A program made the position numbers and the translations under genes. Below the pieces are notes generated by a model. It had not been told where the DNA came from, did no database searches, and saw only the letters and a list, made by a program, of their open reading frames with translations. From the NCBI RefSeq assembly GCF_900100455.1, contig NZ_FNCV01000004.1:1-64000 (forward strand): 64,000 nt of DNA, read 5' to 3'. This DNA comes from Roseospirillum parvum. Its GTDB lineage: Bacteria; Pseudomonadota; Alphaproteobacteria; Rhodospirillales; Rhodospirillaceae. Below, in pieces: positions 8,647 through 17,932 of the stretch; the stretch's first letter is position 1; every line of letters begins with the position of its first letter.

Positions 8647-8901
8647 TCAGCCCCGGTTCTGGCGCATGGCGTCGATCAGCTCGCGGTTGCGGGCCTCGGC
8701 GCGGCTGTTGTGGACCACCAGCACGGCGTGGATGACCGCCGCCAGCCACAGCCCGAAGCTGATCGGTGAGGCGAAGCCCAGCGTGCCGACCAGGATCAGG
8801 AAGGCGATCACCAACAGGCTCAGGTTGAGGATGGCCTGGATGAACTTGCCGGCGAACAGCAGGCCCAGGGGCGGCACGAACAGGGCGACAAGGTAGATCA
8901 T
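8647..8901 (-). CDS. Small YqaE/Pmp3-like membrane protein
   Basis: An 84-residue protein with two or three hydrophobic segments: VALFVPPLGLLFAG near the start, NLSLLVIAFLILVGTL in the middle and FGLWLAAVIHAVLVVHN before a charged tail. The PPLG near the N-terminus and the IHAV in the second half are those of the Pmp3/YqaE family, small membrane proteins linked to membrane potential and stress, though this one is longer than the usual 50-60 residues. Its ATG (8901-8899) follows the TAG of coq7 with no gap, so translation is probably coupled. Molecular function is unknown. Confidence 0.7.
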   Translation of the reverse strand: MIYLVALFVPPLGLLFAGKFIQAILNLSLLVIAFLILVGTLGFASPISFGLWLAAVIHAVLVVHNSRAEARNRELIDAMRQNRG

Positions 8902-9480
8902 CTAGAACCTCTCGGAGAGCCAGACGGCCAGCCGGGTGCCGCGCTTGATGGCGCCCGACAACAGGGGATAGGCGGGCGCCTCGGCGGCCCCCTCCTGGCG
9001 CGCCAGGTCGCGGTGTTCCACTTCTTCCTGGCGGAAACGCTCGATGGTGTCGCGCAGCTCGGCCTCGTCCTCGCCGAGCTGGTCGCGCTGGGCCGCGTAG
9101 TGGCGGTCGATGACCTCCTCCACCGCCTCGGTGCAGGCGTGGGCCGCCTTCTCGCCGAGCAGGGCGGTGCCGGCGCCCAGCGCGAAGCCGGCTACATGCC
9201 ACAACGGCTGGAGCACGGTGGGCCGCACCCGGCGCTCGACCAGCAGGCGGTCGAAGGTGCTGCGGTGCGCCACCTCCTGGTCGTGCATGTGCTGCAGGCG
9301 GGGGTTGCGCCGCCCGCCGCCGAGCACCGCCATCTGCCCCTGGTAGATGCGCACGGCGCCGTACTCCCCGGCCTGATCGACCCGGATGAATCGCTCCAGA
9401 AGCTGGCGCTTGTCGGGATCGCCGGGGCGGCGCGGCTCGGCGGTGCGTGGGCGGTGGGGGGCGGCGGGGTCGGTGGTCAT
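8902..9480 (-). CDS. coq7: Demethoxyubiquinone hydroxylase (Coq7)
   Basis: This 192-residue di-iron protein hydroxylates demethoxyubiquinone in a late step of ubiquinone synthesis. The metal ligands are visible as E in DQAGEYGAVRIYQGQ, E-x-x-H in HMHDQEVAHRSTFDRL, E in EAVEEVIDRHY and the final E-x-x-H in EEVEHRDLA. ATG 9480 is preceded by ACGGAG at five bases and is preferred over longer frames. It lies 28 bases behind dsbB in a minus-strand cluster yqaA-dsbB-coq7-small membrane protein. The enzyme is peripheral on the inner membrane. Presence of coq7 instead of UbiF is typical of Alphaproteobacteria and some other Proteobacteria. Confidence 0.95.
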   Translation of the reverse strand: MTTDPAAPHRPRTAEPRRPGDPDKRQLLERFIRVDQAGEYGAVRIYQGQMAVLGGGRRNPRLQHMHDQEVAHRSTFDRLLVERRVRPTVLQPLWHVAGFALGAGTALLGEKAAHACTEAVEEVIDRHYAAQRDQLGEDEAELRDTIERFRQEEVEHRDLARQEGAAEAPAYPLLSGAIKRGTRLAVWLSERF

Positions 9481-9508
9481 GGCGGCTCCGTTGACGGGCG
9501 GTCGCTGC

Positions 9509-10018
9509 CTATTTGGGGCGTGGGGCGCCGCCGGCAAGAGCCCCGGCCAACAGCGCCAGGGCGGAAAACACCAGCACATTGTAGCCGGCCATGGTCAGCC
9601 CGAACAGCGACCAGGTGATCTCGTCGCAGGCCGGCTGGGCGGGGCCGGCGGCCAGTTGGGCCCGAAGGTCGGCCAGCGAGGTGGCCTGGGCGCCGCCGGC
9701 CTGACAGGAGGCGGTGCCGGCCCACCAGTGCTGCTCCACCCCCACGTGCCAGCCGGCCAGCCCCAGGCCGACCAGGGCGACCAGACAGCCCACCGCGAGC
9801 AGCCAGCGCCGGGTCGACAGGCCGAGCGGCAGCAGCCCGCCGAGCCCGCCGAGAACGACCAGCGTGGCGTGGGGGATGCGCTGGTAATGGCACAGGGTGC
9901 AGGGCCTCAGGCCGAAGAAGTGCTGGGCGACCAGGGCCCCGCCCAGGGCCAGGGCGGAGACCAGGCCGATCAGCAGCAGGCCTCGCCGGGGGGTGAGGCG
10001 GTTCAGGAGATGACTCAT
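9509..10018 (-). CDS. dsbB: Disulfide bond formation protein B (DsbB)
   Basis: A 169-residue inner-membrane protein with four transmembrane helices. The first periplasmic loop has the quinone-linked redox pair in RPCTLCHYQR at about residues 35-44, which is the family signature C-x-L-C-x-x-Q-R, and the second loop has the other pair in TASCQAGG and PACDE. DsbB re-oxidises DsbA and passes electrons to ubiquinone, which fits its place just before coq7. The ATG overlaps the stop of the upstream YqaA-like gene by four bases (ATGA). No dsbA is seen in the window. Confidence 0.93.
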   Translation of the reverse strand: MSHLLNRLTPRRGLLLIGLVSALALGGALVAQHFFGLRPCTLCHYQRIPHATLVVLGGLGGLLPLGLSTRRWLLAVGCLVALVGLGLAGWHVGVEQHWWAGTASCQAGGAQATSLADLRAQLAAGPAQPACDEITWSLFGLTMAGYNVLVFSALALLAGALAGGAPRPK

Positions 10019-10608
10019 GGGTTGCCTCCCCCCAGCAGGCGGGCCGCCACCACCCCGGCCACCAGCAGCCCCACGAAGGCCAGGGTCAGCTTGCCCAGGT
10101 GGGCCTCGATGAAGCCGCGCATGGGGGTGCCGAAGCGCCACAGCAGGGCGGCGACCAGGAAGAAGCGCGCCCCCCGCGACAGCAGCGAGGCCGCCCCGAA
10201 CGCCCACGGGTTCATCTCCATCACCCCGCTGGTCAGGGTGAACACCTTGTAGGGGATGGGGCTGAAGCCGGCCGCGAAGACGATCAGAAGACCGTGCTCC
10301 TGGTACTGCGCCTGCAACTCGGCGAAGGTCTCGCTGGCGTGGTAGGTGTCGAGGATCCAGCGGCCCACGGTGTCGAACAGGCCAAGTCCGATCAGATAGC
10401 CGGCGAAGCCTCCGGCCACGCTGCCCAGCGTGCACACCAGGGCGATGCGGAAGGCGCGCGTCGGGGCGGCCAGCACCATGGGGATCAGAAGGACATCGGG
10501 CGGAATGGGAAAGACCGAGCTTTCCACGAAGGCGACCACGGCCAGCACCCACAATGCCTTGGGGTGTTCGGCCTGGCGCAGGGTCCAGTCGTAGGTGGCG
10601 CGCAGCAA
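10015..10608 (-). CDS. YqaA/DedA-family (SNARE-associated Golgi-like) membrane protein
   Basis: I take TTG 10608 as the start, with CGGAG seven bases upstream, which gives 197 residues beginning MLRATYDWTLRQAEHP, a normal YqaA N-terminus. Longer frames from ATG 10785 run through an inverted repeat and the conserved 49-mer and are unlikely. The protein has the DedA-type core with ESSVFPIPPDVLLIPM (about 28-43) and the later GFSPIPYKVFTLTSG, whose prolines and arginine-region lie in re-entrant loops. DedA proteins are lipid or undecaprenyl-phosphate flippases in several bacteria; the YqaA branch is poorly defined. Head gene of the cluster leading to dsbB and coq7. Confidence 0.88.
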   Translation of the reverse strand: MLRATYDWTLRQAEHPKALWVLAVVAFVESSVFPIPPDVLLIPMVLAAPTRAFRIALVCTLGSVAGGFAGYLIGLGLFDTVGRWILDTYHASETFAELQAQYQEHGLLIVFAAGFSPIPYKVFTLTSGVMEMNPWAFGAASLLSRGARFFLVAALLWRFGTPMRGFIEAHLGKLTLAFVGLLVAGVVAARLLGGGNP

Positions 10609-10654
10609 GGGGGGACTCCGCCGGGGCAGGGGGAAGGGCGTCGGCGGCCGCCAA

Positions 10655-10753
10655 GGGCATGCTGCGTGATTGGTGCTCGCGCAGCATGCCCCAGGCTGTT
10701 GATATTGCCGCAAATCGTCGTCGTGATCCGTTCCGGATCGCTCGGGATTTGCT
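10655..10753. repeat. Dispersed regulatory-like element: hairpin plus conserved 49-mer (copy A)
   Basis: A perfect 12-bp inverted repeat (GGGCATGCTGCG at 10655-10666 and CGCAGCATGCCC at 10680-10691) is followed after 13 bases by a 49-base block, 10705-10753, that matches 54808-54856 at about 41 of 49 positions without gaps, including the shared ATCGTCGTCG and CGGGATTTGCT. In the second place a 12-bp inverted repeat of different sequence lies at the same distance in front of the block. Here the element lies between divergent yqaA and tRNA-Leu; TATAAC at 10756-10761 right after it could be a -10 box for the tRNA. Function is unknown. Confidence 0.75.
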
Positions 10754-10834
10754 GTATAACAGCTTTGCCGGGGCGGGAACAGCAAGCCCTCTCTTGCCCA
10801 TTCCCCGGCGCCGGTGTAGGTGTTGGGGCCTTAA

Positions 10835-10919
10835 GGGGGCGTGGCGGAACTGGTAGACGCGCTCGACTCAAAATCGAGTGGCTTCGGCCTTGGGAGTTCG
10901 AGTCTCCCCGCCCCTACCA
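10835..10919 (+). tRNA. tRNA-Leu (anticodon CAA)
   Basis: A class II tRNA of 85 bases with encoded CCA. The acceptor stem pairs GGGGGCG (10835-10841) with CGCCCCT (10909-10915) including one G-U pair. The D arm has TGGTAGACGC, the anticodon arm is CTCGA/TCGAG around loop CTCAAAA giving anticodon CAA (reads UUG), a long variable arm follows (TGGCTTCGGCCT region), and the T arm is GGGAG/CTCCC with loop TTCGAGT. The discriminator is A at 10916 as expected for leucine. The large variable arm and A73 confirm leucine identity. Confidence 0.96.
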
Positions 10920-11021
10920 TCCCCTCCGGCCGGCCCTTTGGCGGCGCGGCGGAGCGGCACCCCGGCCCCCTGGCCCCCGCAGTGGCGCCGGGGAGGGCGC
11001 CGGGGCCGGTTACTTTTCCCC

Positions 11022-12008
11022 CTACAGCATCCCCGGCAGGACGCGGTCCGGCGGCTGGTGGCCGTCGGCGAAGGTGCGGATGTTGACGATCACCTTGTCG
11101 CCCATGGCCATCCGCCCCTCGATGGTCGCCGAGCCCATGTGCGGCAGCAGCACCACGTTGTCCATGGCCACCATCTTGGGGTTCACCGCCGGCTCGTGCT
11201 CGAACACGTCGAGCCCGGCCCCGGCCAGCTCGCCGCGCGACAGCATGCGGACCAGGGCGGTCTCGTCGATCACCTCGCCGCGCGCCGTGTTGACCACATA
11301 GGCATGGGACTGCAACAGCCGGAGGCGCCGGGCGCTGAGCAGATGGAAGGTGGCCGGGGTGTGCGGGCAATGCACCGAGATGACGTCCATGCGGGCCAGC
11401 ATCTGGTCCAGGCTTTCCCAGTAGGTGGCCTCCAGCTCGGTTTCGATGTCGGCGTGCACGCGGCGCCGGTTGTGATAGTGCACCGCCATGCCGAAGCCGC
11501 GCGCCCGGCGCGCCACCGCCTGCCCGATGCGCCCCATGCCGACGATGCCGAGGCGCTTGCCGGTGATCCGGTGGCCCAGCATGTGGGTCGGGCTCCAGCC
11601 GTTCCAGGTGCCGGTGCGGACCATGCGCTCGCCCTCGGCCAGCCGACGCGGCACGGCCAGGATCAGGGCCATGGTCATGTCGGCGGTGTCCTCGGTCAAA
11701 ACGTCCGGGGTGTTGGTCACGGTGATGCCGCGCTCGTGGGCGCTGGCCACGTCGATGTGGTCCATGCCGGTGCCGAAGTTGGCGATCAGCTTGAGGTTGG
11801 GCCCGGCCTGCGAGATCACCCCGGCGTCGATGCGGTCGGTCACCGTGGGCACCAGGACGTCGGCGTCCTTGATGGCGGCGATCAGCTCCTCTTTCGAGAA
11901 AGGGTGATCGTCGTCATTGAGGCGGGCGTCGTAGAGCTCCATCATTCGGGTCTCGATCGCCTCGGGGAGCTTGCGGGTGACAACCACCAACGGCTTCTTC
12001 AAACCCAT
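11022..12008 (-). CDS. gyaR: D-2-hydroxyacid dehydrogenase (glyoxylate/hydroxypyruvate reductase type)
   Basis: A 328-residue NAD(P)-dependent enzyme. The nucleotide-binding motif GIVGMGRIGQAVARR lies at about residues 154-168, the substrate/catalytic region includes ANFGTGMDHID (about 76-86), the catalytic arginine is in VNTARGEVIDE, the glutamate in AGAGLDVFEHEP and the histidine in LLPHMGSAT. It reduces glyoxylate or hydroxypyruvate to glycolate or D-glycerate. ATG 12008 is preceded by GGAG at seven bases and is chosen over an ATG ten codons upstream. The gyaR branch is widespread in Alphaproteobacteria, but exact substrate preference is not shown by sequence. Confidence 0.9.
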   Translation of the reverse strand: MGLKKPLVVVTRKLPEAIETRMMELYDARLNDDDHPFSKEELIAAIKDADVLVPTVTDRIDAGVISQAGPNLKLIANFGTGMDHIDVASAHERGITVTNTPDVLTEDTADMTMALILAVPRRLAEGERMVRTGTWNGWSPTHMLGHRITGKRLGIVGMGRIGQAVARRARGFGMAVHYHNRRRVHADIETELEATYWESLDQMLARMDVISVHCPHTPATFHLLSARRLRLLQSHAYVVNTARGEVIDETALVRMLSRGELAGAGLDVFEHEPAVNPKMVAMDNVVLLPHMGSATIEGRMAMGDKVIVNIRTFADGHQPPDRVLPGML

Positions 12009-12218
12009 GTCGCTTCTCCGCCCGGCCCGGCCGGCCACAGGCGACCGGGACGCTTTTCAAGGATGTACGGCTATACGTGCCTCCGCGAATAGCAAGAGGC
12101 GACCCCCATTGTCCAGAGCAGGTGTCCGCGCCGGCCACCACCAGCGCCCCTTGACCCGGCCTGTGGGCCTGCCCACACTGCCGATGGCCCGTCCCCTCCC
12201 CAAGTCATCCGGATCCCC

Positions 12219-12794
12219 ATGCCCCGACACCGTTCGCTTGCCGGAACGTCTTTCTCCCTGATCGCCGCGCTCCTGCTGCTGGCCCCCCAGACGCAAGCCC
12301 AGGAGCAGGTTCAGGCTCAGGAAAACGGGGCCGAGGCGGCCTCGGAGGCGCCCCGGGAAAGCGGCGTCAGCACCGGCCTGCCGCTGCCGCGCTTCGCCTC
12401 GCTGCGCTCCGACAAGGTCAACCTGCGGCGGGGTCCCGGGGTGCGCTATCCGGTCGACTGGGTCTACCTGAAGCGCGACCTGCCGGTGGAGGTGATCGGC
12501 GAGTTCGACACCTGGCGCAAGATCCGCGACCCGGAAGGCACCGAAGGCTGGGTCCACCAGAGCATGCTGTCCGGACGGCGGACCCTGATCGTCACCGGCG
12601 GCGAGCCGGTCGACCTGACCGCCGAGGCCGACCCCGACAGCCCGCCCCGGGCCCACGTCGAACCCGGCGTGCTCGGCCACCTTTTGACCTGCCAGGCCAA
12701 CGCCCGAACCTGCCGCGCCGAAATCAACGACCTCACCGGCTTCCTGCCCCGCGACCGCCTGTGGGGCATCCACCGCGGCGAACAGGTGGACTGA
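12219..12794 (+). CDS. Secreted SH3-domain protein
   Basis: A 191-residue exported protein. The signal peptide is hydrophobic (FSLIAALLLLAPQTQAQ), a Gln/Glu-rich linker follows, and then a bacterial SH3-like domain begins at about residue 62 (SDKVNLRRGPGVRYPVDWVY), with the characteristic NLR-x-GPG and the closing GWVHQSML. A second, weaker SH3-like unit with VEPGVLGHLLTC and GFLPRDRLWGI completes the protein and has two cysteines spaced closely. Such proteins bind cell wall or modulate wall enzymes. It stands divergent from gyaR and convergent with htpX. Partner and function are unknown. Confidence 0.85.
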   Translation: MPRHRSLAGTSFSLIAALLLLAPQTQAQEQVQAQENGAEAASEAPRESGVSTGLPLPRFASLRSDKVNLRRGPGVRYPVDWVYLKRDLPVEVIGEFDTWRKIRDPEGTEGWVHQSMLSGRRTLIVTGGEPVDLTAEADPDSPPRAHVEPGVLGHLLTCQANARTCRAEINDLTGFLPRDRLWGIHRGEQVD

Positions 12795-12817
12795 GCCGCC
12801 GGCCCGGGGAGCCTTGG

Positions 12818-12846
12818 CGCCAAGGGGCGCCGCGCCCCCTTGGCGG
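12818..12846. terminator. Hairpin in the SH3-gene/htpX convergent junction
   Basis: CGCCAAGGGGCGC and GCGCCCCCTTGGCG form a strong stem with one bulged base and almost no loop. It lies in the 66-bp gap between two converging genes, so it may end transcription from both sides. There is no clear T-run, so intrinsic termination is only a guess. Similar AAGGGGC-type stems occur within the mosaic hairpin repeats. Confidence 0.5.
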
Positions 12847-12860
12847 CGCCTGAAGCAGGC

Positions 12861-13730
12861 TCAGCCCCAGGGGCCGGCGGGTTTGGCGGTGGGGCCGGCC
12901 ATTTGCATCAGGGCGTTGATGCGGTTGGTGGTGTTGGGGTGGGTCGAGAAGAGGTTGTCCATCTTCTGTCCGTTGAGCGGATTGATGATGAACAGGTGGG
13001 CGGTGGCGGGGTTGCTTTCGGCCACCGGGTTGAGGGTCCTGCGCGCCGTTTCCTCCAGCTTTTTCAGGGCCGAGGCGAGGGCCTCGGGCTTGCCGGAGAT
13101 TTCCGCGCCGCCCTTGTCGGCGGCGTATTCGTTGCTGCGGCTGATGAACATCTGGACCAGCATGGCGGCCATCGGGGCGAGGATCATCAGGGCGAGGGTG
13201 CCGACGATGCCCATCTGGTTCTCGTTGTCGCGGTTGCCGCCGAAGAAGAGGGCGAAGTTGGCCAGCATGGAGATGGCCCCGGCCAGGGTGGCGGTGACGG
13301 TCATGGTCAGGGTGTCGCGGTGTTTGACGTGGGCCAGCTCGTGGGCCATGACGCCGCGCAGCTCGTCCTCGTTGAGGATGCGCATCAGGCCGGTGGTGGC
13401 GGCCACCGCGGCGTGATCGGGGCTGCGCCCGGTGGCAAAGGCGTTGGGCTGGTCGGACTCGATCACATAGACCTTGGGCATCGGCAGCTCGGCCCGCCGG
13501 GCCAGATCGGCGACCAGATTGTAGAAGGCCGGGGCCGAGGTCTGGTCGACCTGGCGGGCCTTGTACATCTTCAGCACCATGTCGGCCGAATTCCAGTAGG
13601 CGAAGGCGTTCATGCCGCCGGCCACCAGCAGGGCGATCACCATGCCGGTCTGCCCGGCCAGCAGATAGCCGACGCCCATGAACAGGGCGGTCATCCCGGC
13701 CAGCAGCATGGTTACCCGAAGCGTGTTCAT
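12861..13730 (-). CDS. htpX: Membrane zinc metalloprotease HtpX
   Basis: An M48-family peptidase of 289 residues. Two N-terminal transmembrane helices ([20 protein letters not shown] and [19 protein letters not shown]) are followed by the zinc site HELAH at about residues 130-134 and the third ligand in [13 protein letters not shown]. Two further hydrophobic segments lie between ([20 protein letters not shown] and [14 protein letters not shown]). HtpX degrades misfolded inner-membrane proteins together with FtsH. ATG 13730 was chosen because MNTLRV starts the family; the frame is open 22 codons further. No heat-shock promoter is obvious. Confidence 0.95.
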   Translation of the reverse strand: MNTLRVTMLLAGMTALFMGVGYLLAGQTGMVIALLVAGGMNAFAYWNSADMVLKMYKARQVDQTSAPAFYNLVADLARRAELPMPKVYVIESDQPNAFATGRSPDHAAVAATTGLMRILNEDELRGVMAHELAHVKHRDTLTMTVTATLAGAISMLANFALFFGGNRDNENQMGIVGTLALMILAPMAAMLVQMFISRSNEYAADKGGAEISGKPEALASALKKLEETARRTLNPVAESNPATAHLFIINPLNGQKMDNLFSTHPNTTNRINALMQMAGPTAKPAGPWG

Positions 13731-13809
13731 CGCCGTCGATCCTTTCGGACGGTTGAAGAGCGCTCTCACATATAGGCGGTCGGGACGGGCTGGCAAGCGG
13801 GGGAGGGAG

Positions 13810-16677
13810 TCAGTCCCGGGGCGGTTTGGCCAGCAGGTCGCCGAAGGCGGCGGGCGGCAGCGGCGGGCCGAACAGGAAGCCCTGGAACATGTCGCACGAC
13901 TGGCCGCTCAGGCGCTTTAACTGGGCCTCGGTTTCCACCCCTTCGGCGACCACGCCCAGCTTCAGCTTGCGGGCCATGGCGACCATCGCCTCGACCAAAA
14001 GGGCGCCGTCGCCCTCCTCCAGGATGTCGCGGATGAACGAGCGGTCCACCTTGAGCAGGGCGAAGGGGAAGCGCTTGAGGCGTCTGAGCGAGGCGGCGGC
14101 GGTGCCGAAGTCGTCGATGGCCAGGCGCACCCCCTGGGCGGCCAGGCGCAAAAGGGTGCCCTCGATGGCCGGGCCGTCGTGCAGCAGCACCTTTTCGCCG
14201 AACTCCAGCACCAGGGCGTCGGGGGGCAGGCCGTGCTCGTCCAGGGCGGTGGCGACCATGGTCGCCAGATCGTCCTCCATCAACTGACGGGTGGCCACGT
14301 TGACCGAGACGAACAGGTGCTCCCGCCCCGGCAGGGCGCGCCAGGCGGCGGCCTGACGGCAGGCGCAATCGAGCACGATGTGCCCGATGTCGGGGCCCAG
14401 GCCGATTTCCTCGGCGATGGGCAGGAACTCGGCCGGCGGCACCGGACCGGCGGTGGGGTGGACCCAGCGGACCAGGGCCTCGGCGCCGATCACCGCCTTG
14501 CCCGAGGCATCGACCATGGGCTGGAAGTGGACCTCGATCTGGCGGGCGGCGACGGCCCGCCTGAGATCGGTTTCCATGTTGGTGCGGGCGACCATTTCGG
14601 CGTTCATGGTCGGCTCGAAGAAGCGGTAGGCGTTGCGGCCGCTTTCCTTGGCCCGGTACATGGCGGTGTCGGCGTTGCGGATCAGCTCGCCGGTGCTGTC
14701 GCCGTCGCGCGGGTAGAGCGCCACGCCGAGCGAGCCACCGATCAGCACCTCGCGCCCGTGGGCGACGTGGAACGGGGCGCGCAGGCTTTCCAGCACCCGG
14801 CGGACCACCGCCACCAGATCGGCGTGCGACCCGGGGCTGGGCAGGATCAGGGTGAATTCGTCGCCGGCCAGCCGGGCCACGGTGTCGCTTTCGCGCACCG
14901 ACTCGGTCAACCGCTGGGCGACGGCGACCAGCAACTCGTCGCCGGCCTCGTGGCCCAGGGTGTCGTTGACCGCCTTGAAGCGGTCCAGGTCGATGAACAC
15001 CACGGCCACCTCTTCGTTGGTGCGCCGGGCCCGCATCAGGGCCTGGCCCAGGCGGTCGGTGAACAGGATGCGGTTGGGCAGCCGGGTGATGGCGTCGAAG
15101 TTGGCCTGCTCCCAGACCTGCCGGTCGGCCTGCTTGCGGGCGGTGATGTCTTCCTTGATGGCGACGAAATGGGTGATGCGGCCTTCCGGATCGCGGATCG
15201 GCTGGACCAGGGTCATGTCCCAGTACAGCTCGCCGGTCTTGCGCCGGTTCTGGAACTCGCAGCGCCACGGCTGGCCGGCCTGGATGGTCAGCCACATCTG
15301 GCGGATGACGTCGGGCGGGGTCAGGCCGGAGCGCAGGATGCGTGGCGTGGCCCCGATCACCTCGGTGTGCTCATACCCCGAATCGGCCAGGAACTTGGGG
15401 TTGGCGTATTCGATCACGCCCTGGGCGTTGGTGATGATGACCCCCACCGGCGACTGCTCGATGGCCCGCGACAGCTTGCGCAGATCGGCCTCGATGCGCT
15501 TGGCCTCGGTGACGTCGCGCAGGGTGCCGATCACCGTGTCGCCGTCCAGCCGGTCGGCGATGTGGACGCGCACCCAGCGACTGGGCTTGTCCTCGAAACG
15601 GTCCAGCGAGCGGTCCCAGCGGCGGAGCTGGATCTCGTACTCGGGCTCCATCGGCTGTCCGGCCAGCCGGCGGCGGTGGCGTTCGCGTTGCAGGCGGGCG
15701 TCGGTCGGGGTGAACATGTCGAAGGCCGACATGCCGGGGATTTCTTCCGCCGGGCGGCCGATCAGGCGGGCGAAGGCTTCGTTGGCGAACTCGAAGCGCC
15801 CCTTGCGGATCAGCACCAGGGCGTCCTGCAGGCTTTGCACCAGGGTCAGGTAGCGCTGCTCGCTGGCCCTCAGGCTGATCTCGGCCGCCTTGCGGGTGGA
15901 GATGTCGACGACGATGGCGAACGAGCCGTCGAAGCCGCCCTCGCCGTCGGTCAGGGTGGTGGACAGCATCTGCACCGCCAGGCCGCTGCCGTCGCGGCGC
16001 TTCAGCACCGTCTCGTAGCTGCGGGTGGCGGTGCGCCGGCGCAGATCCAGGTTGTGGTCGAAGCTGGCCAGGCCGTCGGCGGCGATGGTTTCGCGGGCCG
16101 GGCGGTTGACGATCTGTTCGCGCTTCAGCCCGGTCATGGCGCACAGGGTATCGTTCACGTCGACCGTGATGCCGTCCGCGTCGACCTCCCAGTAGCCTTC
16201 GGCCAGGGCGTTGAAGATGTTGCGGTAGCGCTGCTCGCTGTTGCGCAGCAGAAGCTCGACCGAGCGGCGGTTGGAGATGTCCAGCGCCTGGAAGACGACG
16301 CGCCGGCCGCGCGCCGTTTCCAGCGGCGCCAGGGCCAGGGTGCACCACACCCCGAAGCCGTCACCGGTCAGCACCCGGCCGTCGAAGAGCAGCGAGCCGC
16401 GCCGCCCGGCCAGCAGGTGGTCGAGTCGCTCGACCAGCCGGGCGCGGTCTTCCGGCGCCATGGCCGGGGCGACATCCTCGCCCAGCAACTCCTGCTCCTC
16501 GCGGCCGAGCAGCCGGCACAGGGCGCGGTTCACCTTGAGCCAGGTGCCGGCCGGACCGACCAGCCCCTGGGCCACCGGCGCCGAGGCGAACACCTCGGCC
16601 AGCTCGGCCCATGCATCGCGCGTCGGATCGGGCGGACCCACGCCGCCCCGGCGTTTCTCTCCCTGCATGTCCCTCAT
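13810..16677 (-). CDS. PAS-PAS-PAS-PAS-GGDEF-EAL c-di-GMP signalling protein
   Basis: This 955-residue cytoplasmic protein has four PAS units (about 25-145, 147-265, 268-395, 400-520), each ending in the usual DIS/DIT-x-RK-x-A linker, then GGDEF (about 525-695) and EAL (about 700-945). The cyclase motif is AGDEF ([12 protein letters not shown]) rather than GGDEF, which weakens but need not abolish synthesis. In the EAL domain, [11 protein letters not shown] and AIDDFGT are kept while the loop after DDFGT reads [11 protein letters not shown] instead of GYSSL, and LEFGEK replaces LELTES, so phosphodiesterase activity is uncertain. There are no transmembrane segments. ATG 16677 or 16668 could be used. 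It probably senses redox, light or a ligand by PAS. Confidence 0.9.
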   Translation of the reverse strand: MRDMQGEKRRGGVGPPDPTRDAWAELAEVFASAPVAQGLVGPAGTWLKVNRALCRLLGREEQELLGEDVAPAMAPEDRARLVERLDHLLAGRRGSLLFDGRVLTGDGFGVWCTLALAPLETARGRRVVFQALDISNRRSVELLLRNSEQRYRNIFNALAEGYWEVDADGITVDVNDTLCAMTGLKREQIVNRPARETIAADGLASFDHNLDLRRRTATRSYETVLKRRDGSGLAVQMLSTTLTDGEGGFDGSFAIVVDISTRKAAEISLRASEQRYLTLVQSLQDALVLIRKGRFEFANEAFARLIGRPAEEIPGMSAFDMFTPTDARLQRERHRRRLAGQPMEPEYEIQLRRWDRSLDRFEDKPSRWVRVHIADRLDGDTVIGTLRDVTEAKRIEADLRKLSRAIEQSPVGVIITNAQGVIEYANPKFLADSGYEHTEVIGATPRILRSGLTPPDVIRQMWLTIQAGQPWRCEFQNRRKTGELYWDMTLVQPIRDPEGRITHFVAIKEDITARKQADRQVWEQANFDAITRLPNRILFTDRLGQALMRARRTNEEVAVVFIDLDRFKAVNDTLGHEAGDELLVAVAQRLTESVRESDTVARLAGDEFTLILPSPGSHADLVAVVRRVLESLRAPFHVAHGREVLIGGSLGVALYPRDGDSTGELIRNADTAMYRAKESGRNAYRFFEPTMNAEMVARTNMETDLRRAVAARQIEVHFQPMVDASGKAVIGAEALVRWVHPTAGPVPPAEFLPIAEEIGLGPDIGHIVLDCACRQAAAWRALPGREHLFVSVNVATRQLMEDDLATMVATALDEHGLPPDALVLEFGEKVLLHDGPAIEGTLLRLAAQGVRLAIDDFGTAAASLRRLKRFPFALLKVDRSFIRDILEEGDGALLVEAMVAMARKLKLGVVAEGVETEAQLKRLSGQSCDMFQGFLFGPPLPPAAFGDLLAKPPRD

Positions 16678-16881
16678 GCCTCTCGGGCGCCACGCGGTGT
16701 TTGCCGTCGGGGCGCCGACGTCCCGTCCCGGGGGTTATTCTACGGATGCCGCCCGGCGCGCGTATATAGGCCTTCCGGCCACAAAAACCCTGTGGATACC
16801 TTATCCTTTGGGCCCGTGCCTCTCCCGGGGCGCCGCGTCTTTCCTGGGTCACCCCGGACCTTTGTCCAGGGTCCGCCACCC

Positions 16882-16920
16882 AAACCGGGTATCCAAAACC
16901 GGATATCCCAACCGGGTACC
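16882..16920. repeat. Three short direct repeats beside the hydrolase stop codon
   Basis: Three degenerate copies of AACCGGGTATCC occur back to back at 16882-16920, the second reading AACCGGATATCC and the third AACCGGGTACC. They end at the base before the stop codon of the minus-strand alpha/beta hydrolase and lie in the 243-bp gap in front of the GGDEF-EAL gene. They could be slippage products or a cluster of protein-binding sites; nothing distinguishes these. Confidence 0.6.
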
Positions 16921-17769
16921 TCAAAGATCGTGGTCGCGCAGCCAGTCGGCCATGGTCGTCGCCACCGCCTGCCAGCCCGGGGTGAACATCAGGCCGTGGC
17001 CCATGTCCGGAAACACATGATGGGCGCAGTTATAGTACAACCCTGTGGCGGCAACCATCCTTGATGACACGAAAGAGTCCGCGCCGCCGCCCAGGCTGAG
17101 GCGCGGCAGATTGGCCACCGGGGTCGGGTCGGGCGCCGGCCAGGCCAGCATCTCGAGCGGGGCGCGCCGGCTTTCGGCGCCGAGAAGGGCCAGCCACGGA
17201 TCGCTGACCCGGGGATCGGTGCCCGGCGGAAACAGCGCCCGGGCGACCACCGAGGCAACCGCCGCCCCGGGCCCGGCCAGTTGCACCATGCCCAGGTTGG
17301 CGAGCAGCCACGGGTCGGACATCATCATGTGCAGGCTGGGCCCCCACAGGCCGCTGGGCGGCACCGCGGCGAGCAGGATCATGCCGGCCCCGGTGCCCTG
17401 GGTGGCCGGCCGGGTCAGGTGATGCTGGACCAGGAAGCCGCCCATGGAATGGCCGACCAGGACCGGCGGCGCGCCGCAGTCCTCGCTCACCCGCTCGACC
17501 ATCACCGCCAGATCGGCCAGATAGTCCTCGACCGAGGCCGAGGCCAGCGACTCGGCGCCCGAGCTGTTGCCGTGGCCGCGCAGGCTGAACGCCCGCGCCG
17601 CCCAGCCGCGGGCGGCGAACCAGGGCAGGAAGTAGGGCCGATAGCACCACGCCCCGGCAAAGGCCCCATGGACGAACAACAGCGGGTTGGGCCGGCGCTC
17701 GACCCCGGGCGGCGGATCGGCCTTCAGCACCTCGAGGCGCACCGACGGGGACGGGCCGGACTGGGACAT
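16921..17769 (-). CDS. Alpha/beta hydrolase
   Basis: A 282-residue hydrolase of the alpha/beta fold. The oxyanion region reads FVHGAFAGAW (about 31-40), the nucleophile elbow is VGHSMGG (serine at about residue 113), the acid is probably D in GGGADSF and the histidine is in DMGHGLMF near the C-terminus. Members of this group hydrolyse esters, lactones or amides; the substrate cannot be inferred. It is divergent from the padR operon and shares its 258-bp control region. The start MSQSG at 17769 has only a weak ribosome site, and in-frame upstream extension is not convincing. Confidence 0.85.
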   Translation of the reverse strand: MSQSGPSPSVRLEVLKADPPPGVERRPNPLLFVHGAFAGAWCYRPYFLPWFAARGWAARAFSLRGHGNSSGAESLASASVEDYLADLAVMVERVSEDCGAPPVLVGHSMGGFLVQHHLTRPATQGTGAGMILLAAVPPSGLWGPSLHMMMSDPWLLANLGMVQLAGPGAAVASVVARALFPPGTDPRVSDPWLALLGAESRRAPLEMLAWPAPDPTPVANLPRLSLGGGADSFVSSRMVAATGLYYNCAHHVFPDMGHGLMFTPGWQAVATTMADWLRDHDL

Positions 17770-17903
17770 CTCGGATTCCAAGGCTTTTTTTCCACACAGA
17801 CACGGAATCGCCACCTTACCCGCCCAGCCCGTCGACTGGCGAGGTCCGAGATTGTCGCGTGGCATCAGGCACCGTTTCGACCCATATGGACATCCCCGGT
17901 GGC

Positions 17904-17932
17904 TTGACAGACCTATCGGCCCATCATATTTA
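17904..17932 (+). promoter_or_regulatory. Sigma70-like promoter of the padR-RND operon
   Basis: A perfect -35 TTGACA (17904-17909) and a -10 TATTTA (17927-17932) are separated by exactly 17 bases. The segment is AT-rich in an otherwise GC-rich region. The start of the palindromic operator overlaps the -10 box, and padR begins 96 bases further on. This is one of the clearest promoters in the window; alternative -10 choices shifted by a few bases are possible. Confidence 0.75.

Noticed and set aside
10609-10785. Extension of the YqaA-like protein to an ATG at 10785
   Set aside because: The added part crosses the inverted repeat and the conserved 49-mer, is Pro/Arg-rich and not family-like; TTG 10608 has a ribosome site and gives the normal N-terminus.
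16785-16805. TGTGGATAC as a DnaA box and possible origin
   Set aside because: A single imperfect match without other boxes, AT-rich unwinding region or origin genes nearby.
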